Assembly (NCBI GenBank): GCA_036971615.1 | Contig: JAYKKR010000001.1 | Location: 248,001-312,000 of the forward strand | DNA: 64,000 bases | From: Amyloporia xantha | Lineage: Eukaryota; Basidiomycota; Agaricomycetes; Polyporales; Adustoporiaceae | Reading direction: 5' to 3' | In this document: positions 1 to 12,100 of the stretch, in pieces | How positions within the stretch are numbered: the first letter of the stretch is position 1 | How the letters are laid out: every line of letters starts with the position of its first letter | Notes under the pieces: model-generated | Told to the model about the DNA's origin: nothing | The model's input: only the letters and a program-made list of their open reading frames with translations | Database searches by the model: none | Made by a program: the position numbers and the translations under genes

Positions 1-3000
1 ACCATTCCTTGTCTGCAGCTCATAGTGCACGTTTCTCGACTCCACTGGCCCTGTGACGTTCTTCAGAAATAGGCCTCGGAGTATGTTGTAGCTCGTTGAA
101 AATACTCCTTGCTCAAAGTTGTTGTGCCCATGGATTATTCCGAGCCGTACGCTGACTGTAAAATTTTGGACAGAAAATACGGCGCCTACATATATTGCAG
201 AGAATCTTCAGGCAAATTTGTCAAGCGTCTTGGGACATACAAAAATGCAATGTTTCATGCGAACCGTGTGCTGCTTCTCCTGCTTTTTATGTAACGGTGT
301 GGCATACTGACTCGCTCTGGACGTAACATGGAACCCATATCCGCAAGCATGCTGGATCCCTTCACGCGTACCAGGGCATGCTGTGACCGAGCATACTGTG
401 GCCCTCGAAACGGCTCGCACGTCTATCGCTGCACGTCTGATACGACCGTTGTTGATTTTGGACTCACCCTAGACGTACGTGTGACAGTGGTTTTCAATGC
501 TGGAACAATTTCAACCTTAATTTAATCCTCGCCGGCGAGCCAAAATAGACATATAATAGAGTCAATATATCCAGTGCGTGGCCTAACACCTTCTCCTCGT
601 TGTTGTGATGCACAATCTGAATTAAAATGCGGCCATCTCACGAGACCTTCAAATTAGCTGCGATGTGATGTCGGAACGCTGCGTCCAATCTATTCTCACT
701 CACATCGTCCCACTGTCACTCACATATTATGGGAACTGCATACAGGCAGTCAGCTGCGGGGAGTGAGCCACAGTTGCGATCTTCCGGTGCTAGTCCTTGT
801 TTGGCTCGACTAATACAAACGCAATCGGTGTTCTCAGCGCTCTCTTCACAGCCTAACTCGATGATCGCAGTCCAGGCTCTCGGATAGTGAAGTATTACCA
901 GCGGTCATTTATATGGTCTAGTCGTTCGTGCCTCCGTCAAGACATCCCCCGGCTTGATCGACGCTAGTAGTTAATAGTGCAAACGCGCTCTTCCGCAGCC
1001 ACGATTTTCTTGGCGGACGGGTGCGCCTTATAACGTTGTCTTGAGGAACATTAAGTTCGACGGTCGCGTCGCGCGCTCCGTTGAGTTTAATGTGCACCTT
1101 ATGACATTGACTCGGATCGAGCAAAGAATGCCGCATGCAACATAGTAGGTTAGTGCGGCGTTTGACACTCTTTCATAATCCAGATGTTCGGATCGCTTAC
1201 AGTGTGGCCTCGCGTAGCGAAACCTTCTGACTACTGGTTAAATCGAATATATCATCTGTCTGTCCGCTGTTCTATCAATTCGTCGACGATGGGATTCCAC
1301 GAACATTGCGTTCAATTGCGTTATTTCTCCATGACACAGGACTAGAGTAGCCAAATATAAAATATTCCTATGCAATAACGGCATTCATTTTGCATCAGGA
1401 CGGTACACGATTATGCCCATCTCAATATGTGAGCGTTAATTTTCCAGTCGGTTTATAGCTTATATGTGGCCCATCTTCTCAGTGAATGTACAGGGATGCA
1501 CTTGCCGCGATTGCTTTGAACCATGGCTGAAACAACCGTATGTTGCCTCCATATTGAGACGTGCCTTATGGACATTTCCGTGGTAAAACTCAATAGCCTC
1601 GCAAGAAGAGCGCCTCGAAGTGACATGTGTAATGACAGACCGCGGAAGTCTGCCGAGAATTACGACGGACAGCTCCCATCAATGTAGCCGAAGCCATGTT
1701 AAATCTCATAGTGGCCAATAGGTACACTTGCCGCTTCACTGGTCCAGAAGCCAATATTAACCCGCCTACCTGTGCAACATTTGTTCGCGTGCGTTGCATC
1801 TTTTCTTATTGAGCCCCTGGTTGAAAACCTGCTATATGCGTCAATGTATACTCACAGTACATGTTGATTCGGAGACCAAGGATTGATGGATTTTTCCGTC
1901 AGGTGCTATCGGCCGACTGCAATGCGTACTTGAACGATTTGCTGCCGAGACATTATCTTCTGGAAATTATTTGTCTTTATTGTTATGATCATCCCATTCA
2001 ACGAAGATATTCGATATTGTTACCGTTCACCTCCAGTACTACTGATCAGGGTGCACTTAGCTCGTCACGATGTATCATGGTGGAGCCGCGTCAAAATTCC
2101 CTTGAGAACATATCCATATAGCTGTCTGGCGCTGCTTGTCGACAAGCGATTTAAGTTGAGTCATAATTTGGACATCGGCAAGCTTCAATCAGACGAGTGG
2201 CTCTTTCGGTTTCTGACAACCCTTCCGTAATAACAGAGTCACATTGACCTTTTGGGGCAATTTCATACCTATGGTACGGATGTAATACCAAAAACCCTAA
2301 TTCAGGACGACCCTGAGTGTAGCACACGATACGTATGAGCCTTTTTCATCATTGAAGCGTTCATGCATGTGGTTATGACATGATGCACGTTTGGTTCCGT
2401 CCGATTCGCTCTGTAGGATGGTTAGTGACCTCCGTTCCTAGTTTGTTCCCCAACCTTCTCATGTCACAGGTTTTCTTGTTTCTAGAAATTTTAGTCGAGT
2501 ACAAGATGAGTTCATTTCGAGATGTCATCTCAATCTGTTTCCTACCGCTTTCCAGCGCTACACATGTCAATGCAAAAATCCTGAGAGGCCGTGCCTCGAA
2601 TGGGCTATGCACAACGGCTTGTGATCCTTTCTTCTTCGGCTCTATCACCTTCGCGCGGGTTTCTTCATTTATTCCGTCACCATTCCACGCTGCGAAGTCC
2701 GGTCGTCATTCAAATCTGATCGCACCCACGATCTACGTCCGAAGACAAAGTACTGGTCAGTTTTTCAAGTTTGAATTTCGAATTCCGGAGCTTTCCAGAG
2801 CAAATGGACGGTCTCCCCTATGTTCAGTCTTCCAGGCAACCCCCCGCGGAATCTGCCATTAGCATGCGTTATCGTTCCATGTGTCTTCTTCCGAGCCTCT
2901 AACGTGCGCCATCCGTCACGCAACACGCCAACATCTACTGGTTCACTGGACGGAGATCTTCGTGCGTGACACATTTGTCGTCTTCGGGGGTAAGGAACCT

Positions 3001-3323
3001 TTGGAGTGCCAGCTGCTTTCGGATGGTGCATCTTATTTGATACTTTCTCGTGCTCGGTGTGTTGAGACTCAGACTACGTGCATCGACAAATCGTATGCGG
3101 GCCACGGCAGTGCATGAGATCCCTTGCCTCTCGCCTGCCCCGCGTAGTACTTCATTCATATTCAAGTGAACACGAGCAGGACGTCTGAAACGGAAAAGAG
3201 TGCAATCAATAAGTAAAGGCATGGTATTGCGTTGCATGGATATCACTAAGTACAGTACACAGATGCAGGTAAAACTGAGATATGATGATAATACACAATT
3301 GGTCAAACAGAAGATAAAGCTCA
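1..3323. other. Stretch without a supportable gene
   Basis: I see no recognisable protein, RNA gene or repeat here. Open frames are short and overlap on both strands. The longest, 2380-2862 on the plus strand (160 codons), has no motif I recognise and no conserved splice pattern around it. It may be intergenic DNA or an old, decayed repeat. Confidence 0.4.
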
Positions 3324-4179
3324 TCACGCAGCTGAAACTACCTGTTTCCTCCTCTCTTCGAATCGCGAGCCCTCCGATTCCGCACGCTCGATGGTCTTGA
3401 GGAGCTTGTCCTCTCGAGACTGAAGTCGTTGCTCCATGCCAAGAATCAATAGGCGAACCTGTTCAATGTGAGCCATGGTCGCATCCGTGCTAACGTTGCC
3501 CTGTGCAGGACGACCAGAGCCGACATGAGTCTCTGCTGGTGGCGGCGTAGGGTTAGATCTCTGAGAGTGCATGAGATTTGATCCTCGCATAGCAACAATG
3601 GGAGAAGTGGAAGGTGCAATGTTGAGATTGGCCTGAGCAAAACGAGTGTCCGTTAGTATCGACTTTACACATTTGGGGTCCAGCTCTAGGTACCTGCCAA
3701 TTTGCCCCAGCGAGCCTCTCCAATTCACGCTCAAGCATCTTCTCTCGGGTCTTCCCTCTGTATGGGATCCGAAATGAGATCAGCTTACTTTGTGAGAGTC
3801 GTGGAGACGTACCTTTCTAGTTCAGCCATACAGCGTTCGTTCTCTCTCTGTGTTCCTTGCAGTAGGATTTCCAAATTGGTGTACTCTTTCTGCAAAGCGT
3901 GAACGGCGTCGAGTGGCGGTCGTTGCGCGAGCTGGGCTTGAAGTGACTGGATTTGGGTCTGCAACTGCAGCATACGTGAAGGAAGTAATGAGCATCCACT
4001 ACTCGCACTCATGCCCAATATATCTTTACCTTGTCGTTCTCTCTGTCCTTCTCAATCAGCTGCCGTCGCAGGACGTCCTCTGCCGATTCATCAGGCGTTT
4101 CTTTCAGCATGCCTAGGTCATCAGCACCCAAGGCGAGCGACGGTCTCCCATAGTTTCTAACGGTCTGTGCACGACGCAT
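3324..4179 (-). CDS. Coiled-coil protein, four exons, unknown function
   Basis: I do not recognise the family. The model joins exons 4179-4030, 3964-3813, 3757-3694 and 3632-3324 with GT-AG introns of 55-65 bp. All junctions keep frame, giving 224 residues. The start is the first ATG of a run beginning MRRAQTVRNYGRPSLALG. Residues about 33-120 are heptad-like and rich in E, R, K, Q and L (for example LRRQLIEKDREND and REKMLERELERLAG), so a coiled coil is likely. A Ser/Pro/Thr-rich linker follows, then a second short helix (EQVRLLILGMEQRLQSRED). There is no signal peptide or membrane segment, so it is probably cytosolic or nuclear. A cryptic donor just before the stop could add a few alternative residues. 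Exon structure is well supported; function is not. Confidence 0.7.
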
Positions 4180-4803
4180 TGGAGGGAAGTTATCGAATAT
4201 TGTCTAGCAGGTGTATCTGTACTACCTCAAGATCTCCGCGAGGCATTCACGTGCAACCGAACTAGGGTTGTTTGTTCTTATGTGGCAACAGCCTCTGAAT
4301 TCAACAACTCACAACAACGCGGTCTACGCGATAGACCACGTGCCTCGCGATTTACACTGGCAGAAGTTGAACCACAAACTTCAAAGCCTCTGACACTTAC
4401 AACATGTCGCGTTTGTGAAATCCCCCGAATCGAATTTTCACTTGCAGAGTAAAGCATATCAAGAATTCAAGCGTCCTCGTTCTCCAGCGATAGTTGCGCG
4501 GCGGTCGCGCAAGCCCCCCACTATCATGAAACTACTTTGCATGTAAGAGCATTCCGTCGTGTACCTGCTGCTCTTCTCATATTTAAAAAATCTCAATATT
4601 GTTGTGACGACTATTTCTATAGCCAACGATGAAAGAGCAGGGGTAAAGTAACATTATCCGCAGAAAAGGAATGGTGAGTACAATGCTATAAGTATGTCAT
4701 ACATTTACGATACGTCGAGAGTCAAGGCTTTCACTCTGACGAGAACGGGACATTTTGGATCCATCTTCGTATCATGTCCTTCATTAAAGAGTGTCGAGTT
4801 AGC
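4180..4803. other. Intergenic stretch
   Basis: It holds the upstream region of the coiled-coil gene and the downstream flank of the carboxypeptidase pseudogene. I see no gene or repeat in it. Confidence 0.4.
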
Positions 4804-6666
4804 TCATTCAAATCGTGAAGTCGACAATTCAGGAATAATTACTGCAGTCACTTCGGGCTGGTCGTGTGGCGCCATATGTCTATCTCGCTAAAGTCAACCG
4901 CAGTGTCTTACGCTTTTGCATTGGGAGATGCTTACCATGCGTCGTACACTTGAACGAAAGTGACATTTCCGGCGCCATATCCAGCGGTGCGGACCTCTCC
5001 GCCCACAATACCGGACTCTGCGGTCTTCCATCGTTTAGATGGAGCCATAGCGAATTCTACATGGAATTTGTGCTCGAGTCTCTGCATCCATCTCTCGACG
5101 CCCTATTGTGAGCAAAAGTCAGATTTAGTATTTCTAAACGAAGGAGCTGATTATTTAAACCACGCACCATGTAATTGCAGAACCAGTCTACAATGCACAG
5201 GTGTACGATCGTAATCAATGCACAATTGAATGAAAAAGGGCAAGTTGTGCCAACCTGTATTCCCGGCCAATACGAGTAAACGGACACCGTCATCAATGAT
5301 CTCTGGCAATAATGCAGCGGTATTGCGCATGGCTTGTCTGCGCTCATAGAAGGCTGCATTAACAGTCATATTGCACATCGCAAACGGTCGATTCTTGTCG
5401 ACCCCGAGGGCTTCCTTGTGTGTCTCATCGTTAATCCATCGTTCGATCCATACGGTTTCCGAATAACAAGTCGGGCTATCGACCTGGCATGGTAGCCTCA
5501 GATCGTACGGGTTGCGGTCAGTGTCTAAGTCAACAGTCATTAAAATGAAGGTCAAGAAAAAATGATTACAGTGACGCACGGCTTATCGCTCCCCAAACCT
5601 TTGTCAAGCAATATACCGTGGCTGGAGTGCAAGTCAAATTCGAGGGAAGCTTGTAGCACGCATCTATGAGAGAGGTACAGATAGCAGCATCACGTAACAA
5701 TGCCGTGCACTCTGCGCTGTTCGGGTTTAGGGGTGGATAAGGCGCGCCTCCGCATGCGTAGTCGGGTACGGATAAAAATTGGACAATAGGATCTGTGAGC
5801 CCATTGACAATGATCAGAGAGGCGAGATTAATCTTGACCCCCGAGTCAGGGTGGAGCTCTAGTTCCTTATTTTTCTTGTGAATGAGATTCCCGATGTGAG
5901 GTGCATAGTGAGTGCCCACCTCAGCTTTCAGCGGCAAGATGGAAAGGCGCGGATGCGTACTGCGTATAGTGAGACAAAAAGAGTGTCAGAAAGGCGTACA
6001 CATCTGCGGCCATGTTTTCCAGTGTCTCGACTGTGGAACCGTCGGACGAGTAGGAGAATCCAGAGTTGATTGGTGAGTCAAGGAATATCATGTTAGCATG
6101 TTGATTCCAGGAGTATTTGTTCAGAACCGTCGATCTGCCTTCCTCGACCACAGTACACGGCCCCAGCTCAAACAATAATCCCATCGTAGAGCTGCAGCCT
6201 GGACCCCCGTTAAGCCACATTATCAAAGGAGCATCTTGGGGAGATTCTCTGGCTTCGAAAAACCTGTATATGAGAGCTCACTCTGTTAATACAGATCTGT
6301 AGAGTTCCCTGAGTAAGAGTCCTTGCCAGAAGAAGAGATGTCTACCGTCCGAGATGTCGAGGTATCCAGAATATTGCTGGACCGAAGGATCACACAGCGT
6401 GGGTTCAGCAGTGATCCTCAGGCCGTGGTCAGAGAACGCAGTATGAGTTACAACTTCATCTGCTCAGGTCTCACTAGTTCAGATCGCATCTCATTGGTAA
6501 CCCTGCGAGACCACTGACGGGTTTTAGCTGACTGCCAGAACTGTGGACTGTTGGCTCTATGTTCCCCGCCATAGTTGAGGACTTTTTGAGAGGTAAGACC
6601 AGCTGCGACGAACGAAGCCAATTGCAACAAGCTCAGACATGCTGTCGCTGTAAACAGAAGCCTCAT
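4804..6666 (-). pseudogene. Serine carboxypeptidase (peptidase S10), broken
   Basis: The S10 family removes C-terminal residues in vacuoles or secretions using a Ser-Asp-His triad. Visible in order: a start at 6666 followed by a signal-peptide-like hydrophobic run (MRLLFTATACLSLLQLASF); the family motif WLNGGPGCSS with LLFELGPC; WNQHANMIFLDSP; the catalytic-serine context APFHLAAES; the Cys-rich middle; a GNTDWFCNY segment; and the C-terminal HMAPHDQPE with the catalytic-His position. At least three lesions are seen. A one-base loss near 6450 shifts frame after MKL. TGA at 5921-5923 directly follows the catalytic Ser and is followed by a second shift. Joining the exons across the intron at about 4935 creates a stop before the His exon. 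Most splice sites are intact, including one GC-AG intron after LFFW. The many readable exons suggest fairly recent loss. Family call is firm; non-function is an inference from the lesions. Confidence 0.8.
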
Positions 6667-7159
6667 GACCGTCGTTTGAGGCTTTGAGGCTTTCGGAGCT
6701 GCCGGGTGATCGACAGGTCTCTGCAAGACAGTCTTATGATTCTTATCCCCGCGTTGAGTCAGAACAACGGTACCGGTACCGCAATGTCTGTCGTATTGGC
6801 GTCGTTAATAGTCTGCGATCTGATGGGCTGTCAGGCCAGTGTAGTTCGACCACGATAAGGACAGATCATAAGTTGTTGAATGATCGAAGCAATCGAATCT
6901 TAAAGCGTTAACGTGATGTCCTAGCATTGGAATCCGGTCGGTGGCCGTCACTACATGTACATGTGATAGTGGTCTCAGAGGGACGCCCAGTGTTCACAAC
7001 ATTTATCCAATTGACGCGGGCACTTGGAAAATAAAAAGAAAACCAGAAAAGGACATTGATCGTAACTTGGACATGTCTAAGATGGGATGCCGAGATAACT
7101 CAATCTGAAACATGAGAGCATCAGATCGTATAGGCTCTCAGGCTCCTTCCCGCCACTTT

Positions 7160-7335
7160 CGGGAGGTATGTCGGAGATTTTCAGCCCGGATTACAATGCA
7201 TTGGAATGGCACTCAATGTCTAAATGCGGCCGATAGATTGTAACGCATTTGGAATTAAGTCCAAATTGTTGAATTTAAGCGGCCAACATTACAATGATTG
7301 GCAGCCGGCATTGCAACGGCATTGCATTCACGTCT
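7160..7335 (+). repeat. Dispersed repeat, copy 1
   Basis: Starting near 7168 the sequence TATGTCGGAGATT followed by a CAGC and GGATTACAAT context recurs, inverted, at about 14985-15015. The rest is rich in ATTGCAAT/ACAATGC words. No coding capacity. This suggests one end of a short non-autonomous element, but the full length is unresolved. Confidence 0.35.
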
Positions 7336-7359
7336 GAAAAACATTAGATACCTGTGTAC

Positions 7360-7633
7360 CTAACCCGTTTGATATTGTATTCTAATTTCTATTCCTTTTT
7401 ACTCTCTCAGATTTTATTTACTATTAGATTCTATATTTTATTATACTCTATATACAACTCTATTGTATTCATTTTTTATTCTATTGTATTGCTAGATTCT
7501 ATTCCACTTATTCTATTCTACACTTTGTTAGTACAGTACTTACTAGGATTTGACTTCGGTGGGGTTCGAACTCGCGCGCATTGAATTACATTATGTTTAG
7601 ACCATACTACAAAACCACTACACTAACCAGTCC
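7360..7633 (-). mobile_element. tRNA-derived SINE
   Basis: Read on the minus strand, the head at 7633 starts GGACTGGTTAGTGTAGTGG, which resembles a tRNA A box (D-arm region). About 50 bp later comes GAGTTCGAACCCC, which resembles a B box (T-loop), and GAAGTC can pair with the head. After this tRNA-like part the element continues into a long A/T-rich tail built from degenerate AATAGAATA words, down to about 7360. This head-plus-tail arrangement is that of a Pol III SINE. It is not a functional tRNA gene because the T-stem does not pair properly. Ends and target duplication are not defined. Confidence 0.5.
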
Positions 7634-8142
7634 AACATATAGTATAAAATTCTCATAAATATAAGCGCAAAGTGATGCTAAGTACTCATTTATATCAGTC
7701 ACTGAAAGTGAATCTTCGATGGCCGTAGTAGTATTAACACTGGATACCAATAATCAGCAGTCGCTCTAGGCTACTAGTCAGATGCATACTCAGTTGCCTC
7801 AGAGAAGTACAGTTGGCTCTATCATGTGTGTCGTGCGCACGCTCCCCTGTCTATGCATCGGTGCCGATCATGCATGCGGGCAGTACCCAAAGCTATGTTG
7901 TGAGGAGGTGTCGATCTATGTCATCTAGAGCAGAGAGCACACACTGAACATGGTGCATCCTGACCTGATGATGTGCCTATTCGGAGCGCGTGCTGAACAG
8001 CCCTCTGAGTCGTCACATGCAGTACTCAGAGGTGATCTCACGCTATGCAGAGGTGCGTCACTTCTTCTCTTTTCCATCTCCCATCCCCATCTGATCCACA
8101 CATCCATCTTTCCTCGGCACCGTGCTGTGTGCCTGTGTCTAG

Positions 8143-8315
8143 CAAAGATTCCTCCACAACAACATTGACCCGATCACGTTCACACACACAGACCATATCA
8201 AGTACACGATGCGCAGGGCCGACGGGCAGAGCATGCAGAAGGAGATCCCGATGAACTTTGTGCTGTGGAGCATGTGGATCATGATGAATTCATTCACGGA
8301 GTGCACATCGAATCT
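8143..8315 (+). CDS. Candidate exon of an unrecognised gene
   Basis: This 173-base stretch is open in one frame. It is preceded by an AG acceptor and followed by a GTGAGT donor, and encodes a Met-rich segment containing RRADGQSMQKEIPMNFVLW. I do not recognise the family. It lies about 430 bp left of the Copia insertion, and a short open tail lies right of it, so a host gene may have been interrupted. No complete gene model could be built. Confidence 0.25.
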
Positions 8316-8745
8316 GTGAGTAGCATTGCCAAATGATCGTGGTGTTGATGTCCGTAGTGAGAGTCCTGATTGCTTGCGAGGAACCATAGGGGATAGCGGG
8401 AGGCGTGCGGGCAAGGCAGGGCGACTCACAACCATGTCGATCGTAGGAGGAATCGGCATGCTCGACGGTCGGGGGCCAGGGTCCATCAGCAGCACGGGGG
8501 ACGGCTTCGGGTGAGCAAACAGTAGCGGTGATCGGTCAACTCTTTTCTCTGCTGCCGACTGCCTCGTCGAGCTGTAGGGAGAACAAACGAGAGCTTGAGC
8601 CTGTCTGGTTCGTCCGGTTTGTCGATGCACGGGAACACCGTCGTAAAGTCTGACTAGATGGGACAGCCGTGGAGATGACAATATGGACGCAGATGGAGAC
8701 GGAGAGGGCAGGCCAAAGCTCGACGTTGGCACCAGGGCGTAAGGC

Positions 8746-9101
8746 TGTCAGAGCCACAGACGAAAGGCGGGCTCGATCAATCGATGCTCAAGTATACAGA
8801 CAGCTAGAGTCCGAGTTGAGCAACTGGATATTGAGCTAATATACCTAACCACTCACCTAGAGTCCGAGTTGAGCAACTGGGGAAGCCAGGATGCAACGGA
8901 CTCTGAGGTGGTGCGCTTTGGGAACAAACAACGATCAACACAGAAGTGGCAACTACTCTAGGGGTGTAGATAAAGAATGGATTCTCTGGTAGATTCAGAA
9001 GAAGATAGGAATAAAGTGAATAGACAGAAAGATAGCTATAGATGTAAGGAGTCCATAGAAATAGTTTTCAAGAAGAGAGGTGAAGAATTACTCGTTTGAC
9101 A
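8746..9101 (-). repeat. 3' LTR of the Copia element
   Basis: 356 bp, starting TGTCAGAGCC and ending CGTTTGACA on the plus strand, and matching 13804-14159 throughout by eye. Inside it, CTAGAGTCCGAGTTGAGCAA occurs twice, about 55 bp apart, as an internal direct repeat. Confidence 0.95.
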
Positions 9102-9110
9102 CTCCCCCTT
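9102..9110 (-). other. Polypurine tract of the Copia element
   Basis: Directly inside the 3' LTR the minus strand reads AAGGGGGAG, the usual position and composition of the plus-strand DNA primer of an LTR retrotransposon. Confidence 0.7.
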
Positions 9111-9153
9111 AATGAGACACCTCTCATTGTCCAAGCTCCCCCTGAATCCAACC

Positions 9154-12100
9154 TCACTCCAAACCCATCATGCGCCGCAAGTGCTCGACCTGAGGCTTTG
9201 CCAGAGCCTTGGTGAGCAAATCTGCAGGCATCTCATGAGTGGAGACATAGATAGGTTTGATGTACCCAGCCTCAACCTCATCGCGTAGCCAGTAGAAGCG
9301 GAGGTCGAGGTGTTTGAGTCGACCGTGATGCTCCGGATTCTTCGACACAGTGAGTGCGGACTGATTGTCGATACAGAGGGTAGAGGGAGGATCATACCCA
9401 TAGCCAATCTCAGAGAGAAGATTGCGCATCCACTTGATGTCCCTTCCAGCCTCGACCGCAGCGACATATTCTGACTCCGTGGTGGAAAGAGTGACGATGG
9501 ATTGCAGCTTGCTACTCCAGTTGACAGCACCTGTACCCATGCGAACCAGGTAGCCACTTGTGGAACGTCCATTCTCCAGATTATCGCCATGCGATGCATC
9601 TGTGAACGTCACAAAGGGCTCTGTAGTCGAAGGGTCAGGGCGGTAAGTGAGTTTGAGATCCTTTGTCCCCTGCAAGTAACGGAAGAGATGCTTGACCGCT
9701 TTCCAATGCTGCTCACCGGGATTGTGGTTGAAGCGCGCAAGACAGCCAACAGCATAGGAGATGTCTGGACGAGTAGCGGAGGAAAGGTACTGCAGAGCAC
9801 CTACAGCCTGCAGGTAAGGGATGTTGCGCATGCTAGCGACTTCTTCGGGCGTTTTGGGGGACATGGAAGAGGATAGGATCAAACCGGGAGTCATAGGAGT
9901 GGAAACCGTACTGCACTCGCTGTGGTTGAAGCGCTCGAGGACGTCGATGATGTATTGTCGCTGAGACAGAGCAAGAGTGCGAGTTGGACGATCCCGAGTG
10001 ATCTCGATGCCCAGAAGATATGACGTTGCACCCAAATCACGAAGCTTGAAGTGGCTAGCTAGCTCTTCGACGAAGTTGTCAAGCACAGACTGGGAGGAGG
10101 AAACAGCAGTGATATCATCGACATAGATAGGGACAATGATGCGAATGTTATCACGCTCGTATACGTACACTCCAGCGTCTGAGGAAATGCGCTTGAAACC
10201 CATCTTGACCAGCGTAGCATGCAGCTTCTTGTTCCAGCGTCGACCAGCTTGCTTTAGCCCGTAGATAGGCTTGCGCAGATGTAAAGCAACTCGCTTGTTA
10301 CCATTCTGAAAGCCCTCCGGTTGACGCATGTAGACATCCGCATCCATCTCACCATTCAGGAAAGCATGGGAGATGTCGATGGAGCGTATGTGGAGGTCCT
10401 CGATGGCAGCAGTGGCAAGAATGGCTTGAATGCTGGCCATGCGAATGGTGGGAGCGAAGGTTTCGACGAAATCGTAGCCAGGGCGCTGAGAAAAGCCTTG
10501 GGCAACAAGTCTAGCCTTGTAGCGTTCGATGGAGCCGTCCGCATTGCGCTTGATCTTAAAGACCCACTTACAGCCAATAGCCTTGCGGTCAGGAGGTAGA
10601 TCGACGACTTCCCAAGTGCCATTCTCAATCTGTGCATCGTATTCCTCCTGAATAGCAGCGCGCCACTTGTCTGCGTCTGGGCGTCTCATGGCTTCCGCAT
10701 AAGTCGCAGGCTCAGACTCTGCATAGTGGGCAGCCTCTTCGGCATCCTCGTCATCGCTGTCGTTGTCCTCAAAATCCTCTGCAAGTGCTGGGAGATCATC
10801 ATCATCGCTGTCTGGAACAGTGGGAGGAGGTTCTCTCCACTCAGCATCGACTGGAGGAGGAGGCGACAGTGGAACAGCAGGAGGCGGTGGAGGCGGAGGC
10901 GACGGCGGAGGTGGAGGCGGAGGCGACGGCGGAGGTGGAGGCGGAGGCGACGGCGGAGGTGGAGGCGGAGGCGACGGCGGAGGTGGAGGCGGAGGCGACG
11001 GCGGAGGTGGAGGCGGGGGAACAGGAGCAGGAGCACGTGAACGAGTAGCAGGACGGGAATACGGATGCCATGGAACAGACCAATCTTGCACTGGACGCTT
11101 CGCTCGACGCTCACGTCGAAGAGCGATGGGATGATCGTCGACAGGAAGTTCTGGGACTGGAGGAGCTAGAGGAGCGTCTGCAGGCACATCTTGGATAGGA
11201 TCCAGCTCTGGAGGAGCAGGAGGATCTGGTAACTCCCCCTCAAGAGGTGGCGCAGGCGCAACAGCGGGCACAGGCACAGGATCAGCGACCGGCAGAGGAG
11301 CAGGTGCAGGAGGAGGAGAGGGTGGTGGAGGCGGCGGAGCAGCGTCAGGAGGTGGTGGTGGGGGTGAAGGAGCAGAGTTAGAAGTAGGAGGAGAAGCAAG
11401 AGGAGCTGTCAATTGCTTCAGACCAGGAAAGTAGCGCTCATCGAAATCAGCGCGCTCTGAAAGAATGATCCGCTTCGTCGTAGGATTGTAGAATCTCCAA
11501 CCTTTAACACCATCAGGATAACCAATGAAGACGCACTTCTCCATATGGGCGCCAAGACTTGTCCGCTTGTCCTTCTGGACGTGGACATAGGCAGTGCATC
11601 CCCAAACGCGGAGATGGCTAACGTCCGGCTTGCGCTTGTACCACATCTCAAAGGGCGTAGCGTCTGGTAGCACGGAGGAGGCACAGCGGTTCAGAACATG
11701 CACGAGAGTAGACAAAGCCTCTCCCCAGAAAGAGGGAGGAAGACCGGACTCAGAAAGCATAGAACTGATACCATCGCCTAGAATTTGATTGGTGCGCTCC
11801 GCAACACCGTTCTGCTGCGGTCGATTGCGCGTGGAGTGTTGTCGCTCGATGCCATGCTCTGTGGTGAAGGAAAGGAAGGCAGTGGACATGTATTCACCTC
11901 CCTTGTCGTCTCGCAACGCTTTGATCCTGCAGTCTGTCTGATTCTCCGCCCACGCCTTGTAATGTCTGAACATTTCGAAGACCTGATCCTTTGTCTTCAT
12001 TAAGTAGACAGTGCGGAAGCGGGAGAAGTCGTCGATGAATGTAACCCAGTAGCGATAGCCAGAGTGGGTTTGGACAGGCAGGGGACCATGAACGTCAGAG

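Noticed and set aside
2380..2862. 160-codon frame
   Set aside because: No domain, a competing minus frame of 91 codons over the same bases, and no splice partners.
10321..11134. Several plus-strand Gly/Arg/Glu-rich open frames
   Set aside because: They are antisense to the Copia pol linker; the 24-bp repeat keeps every frame open.
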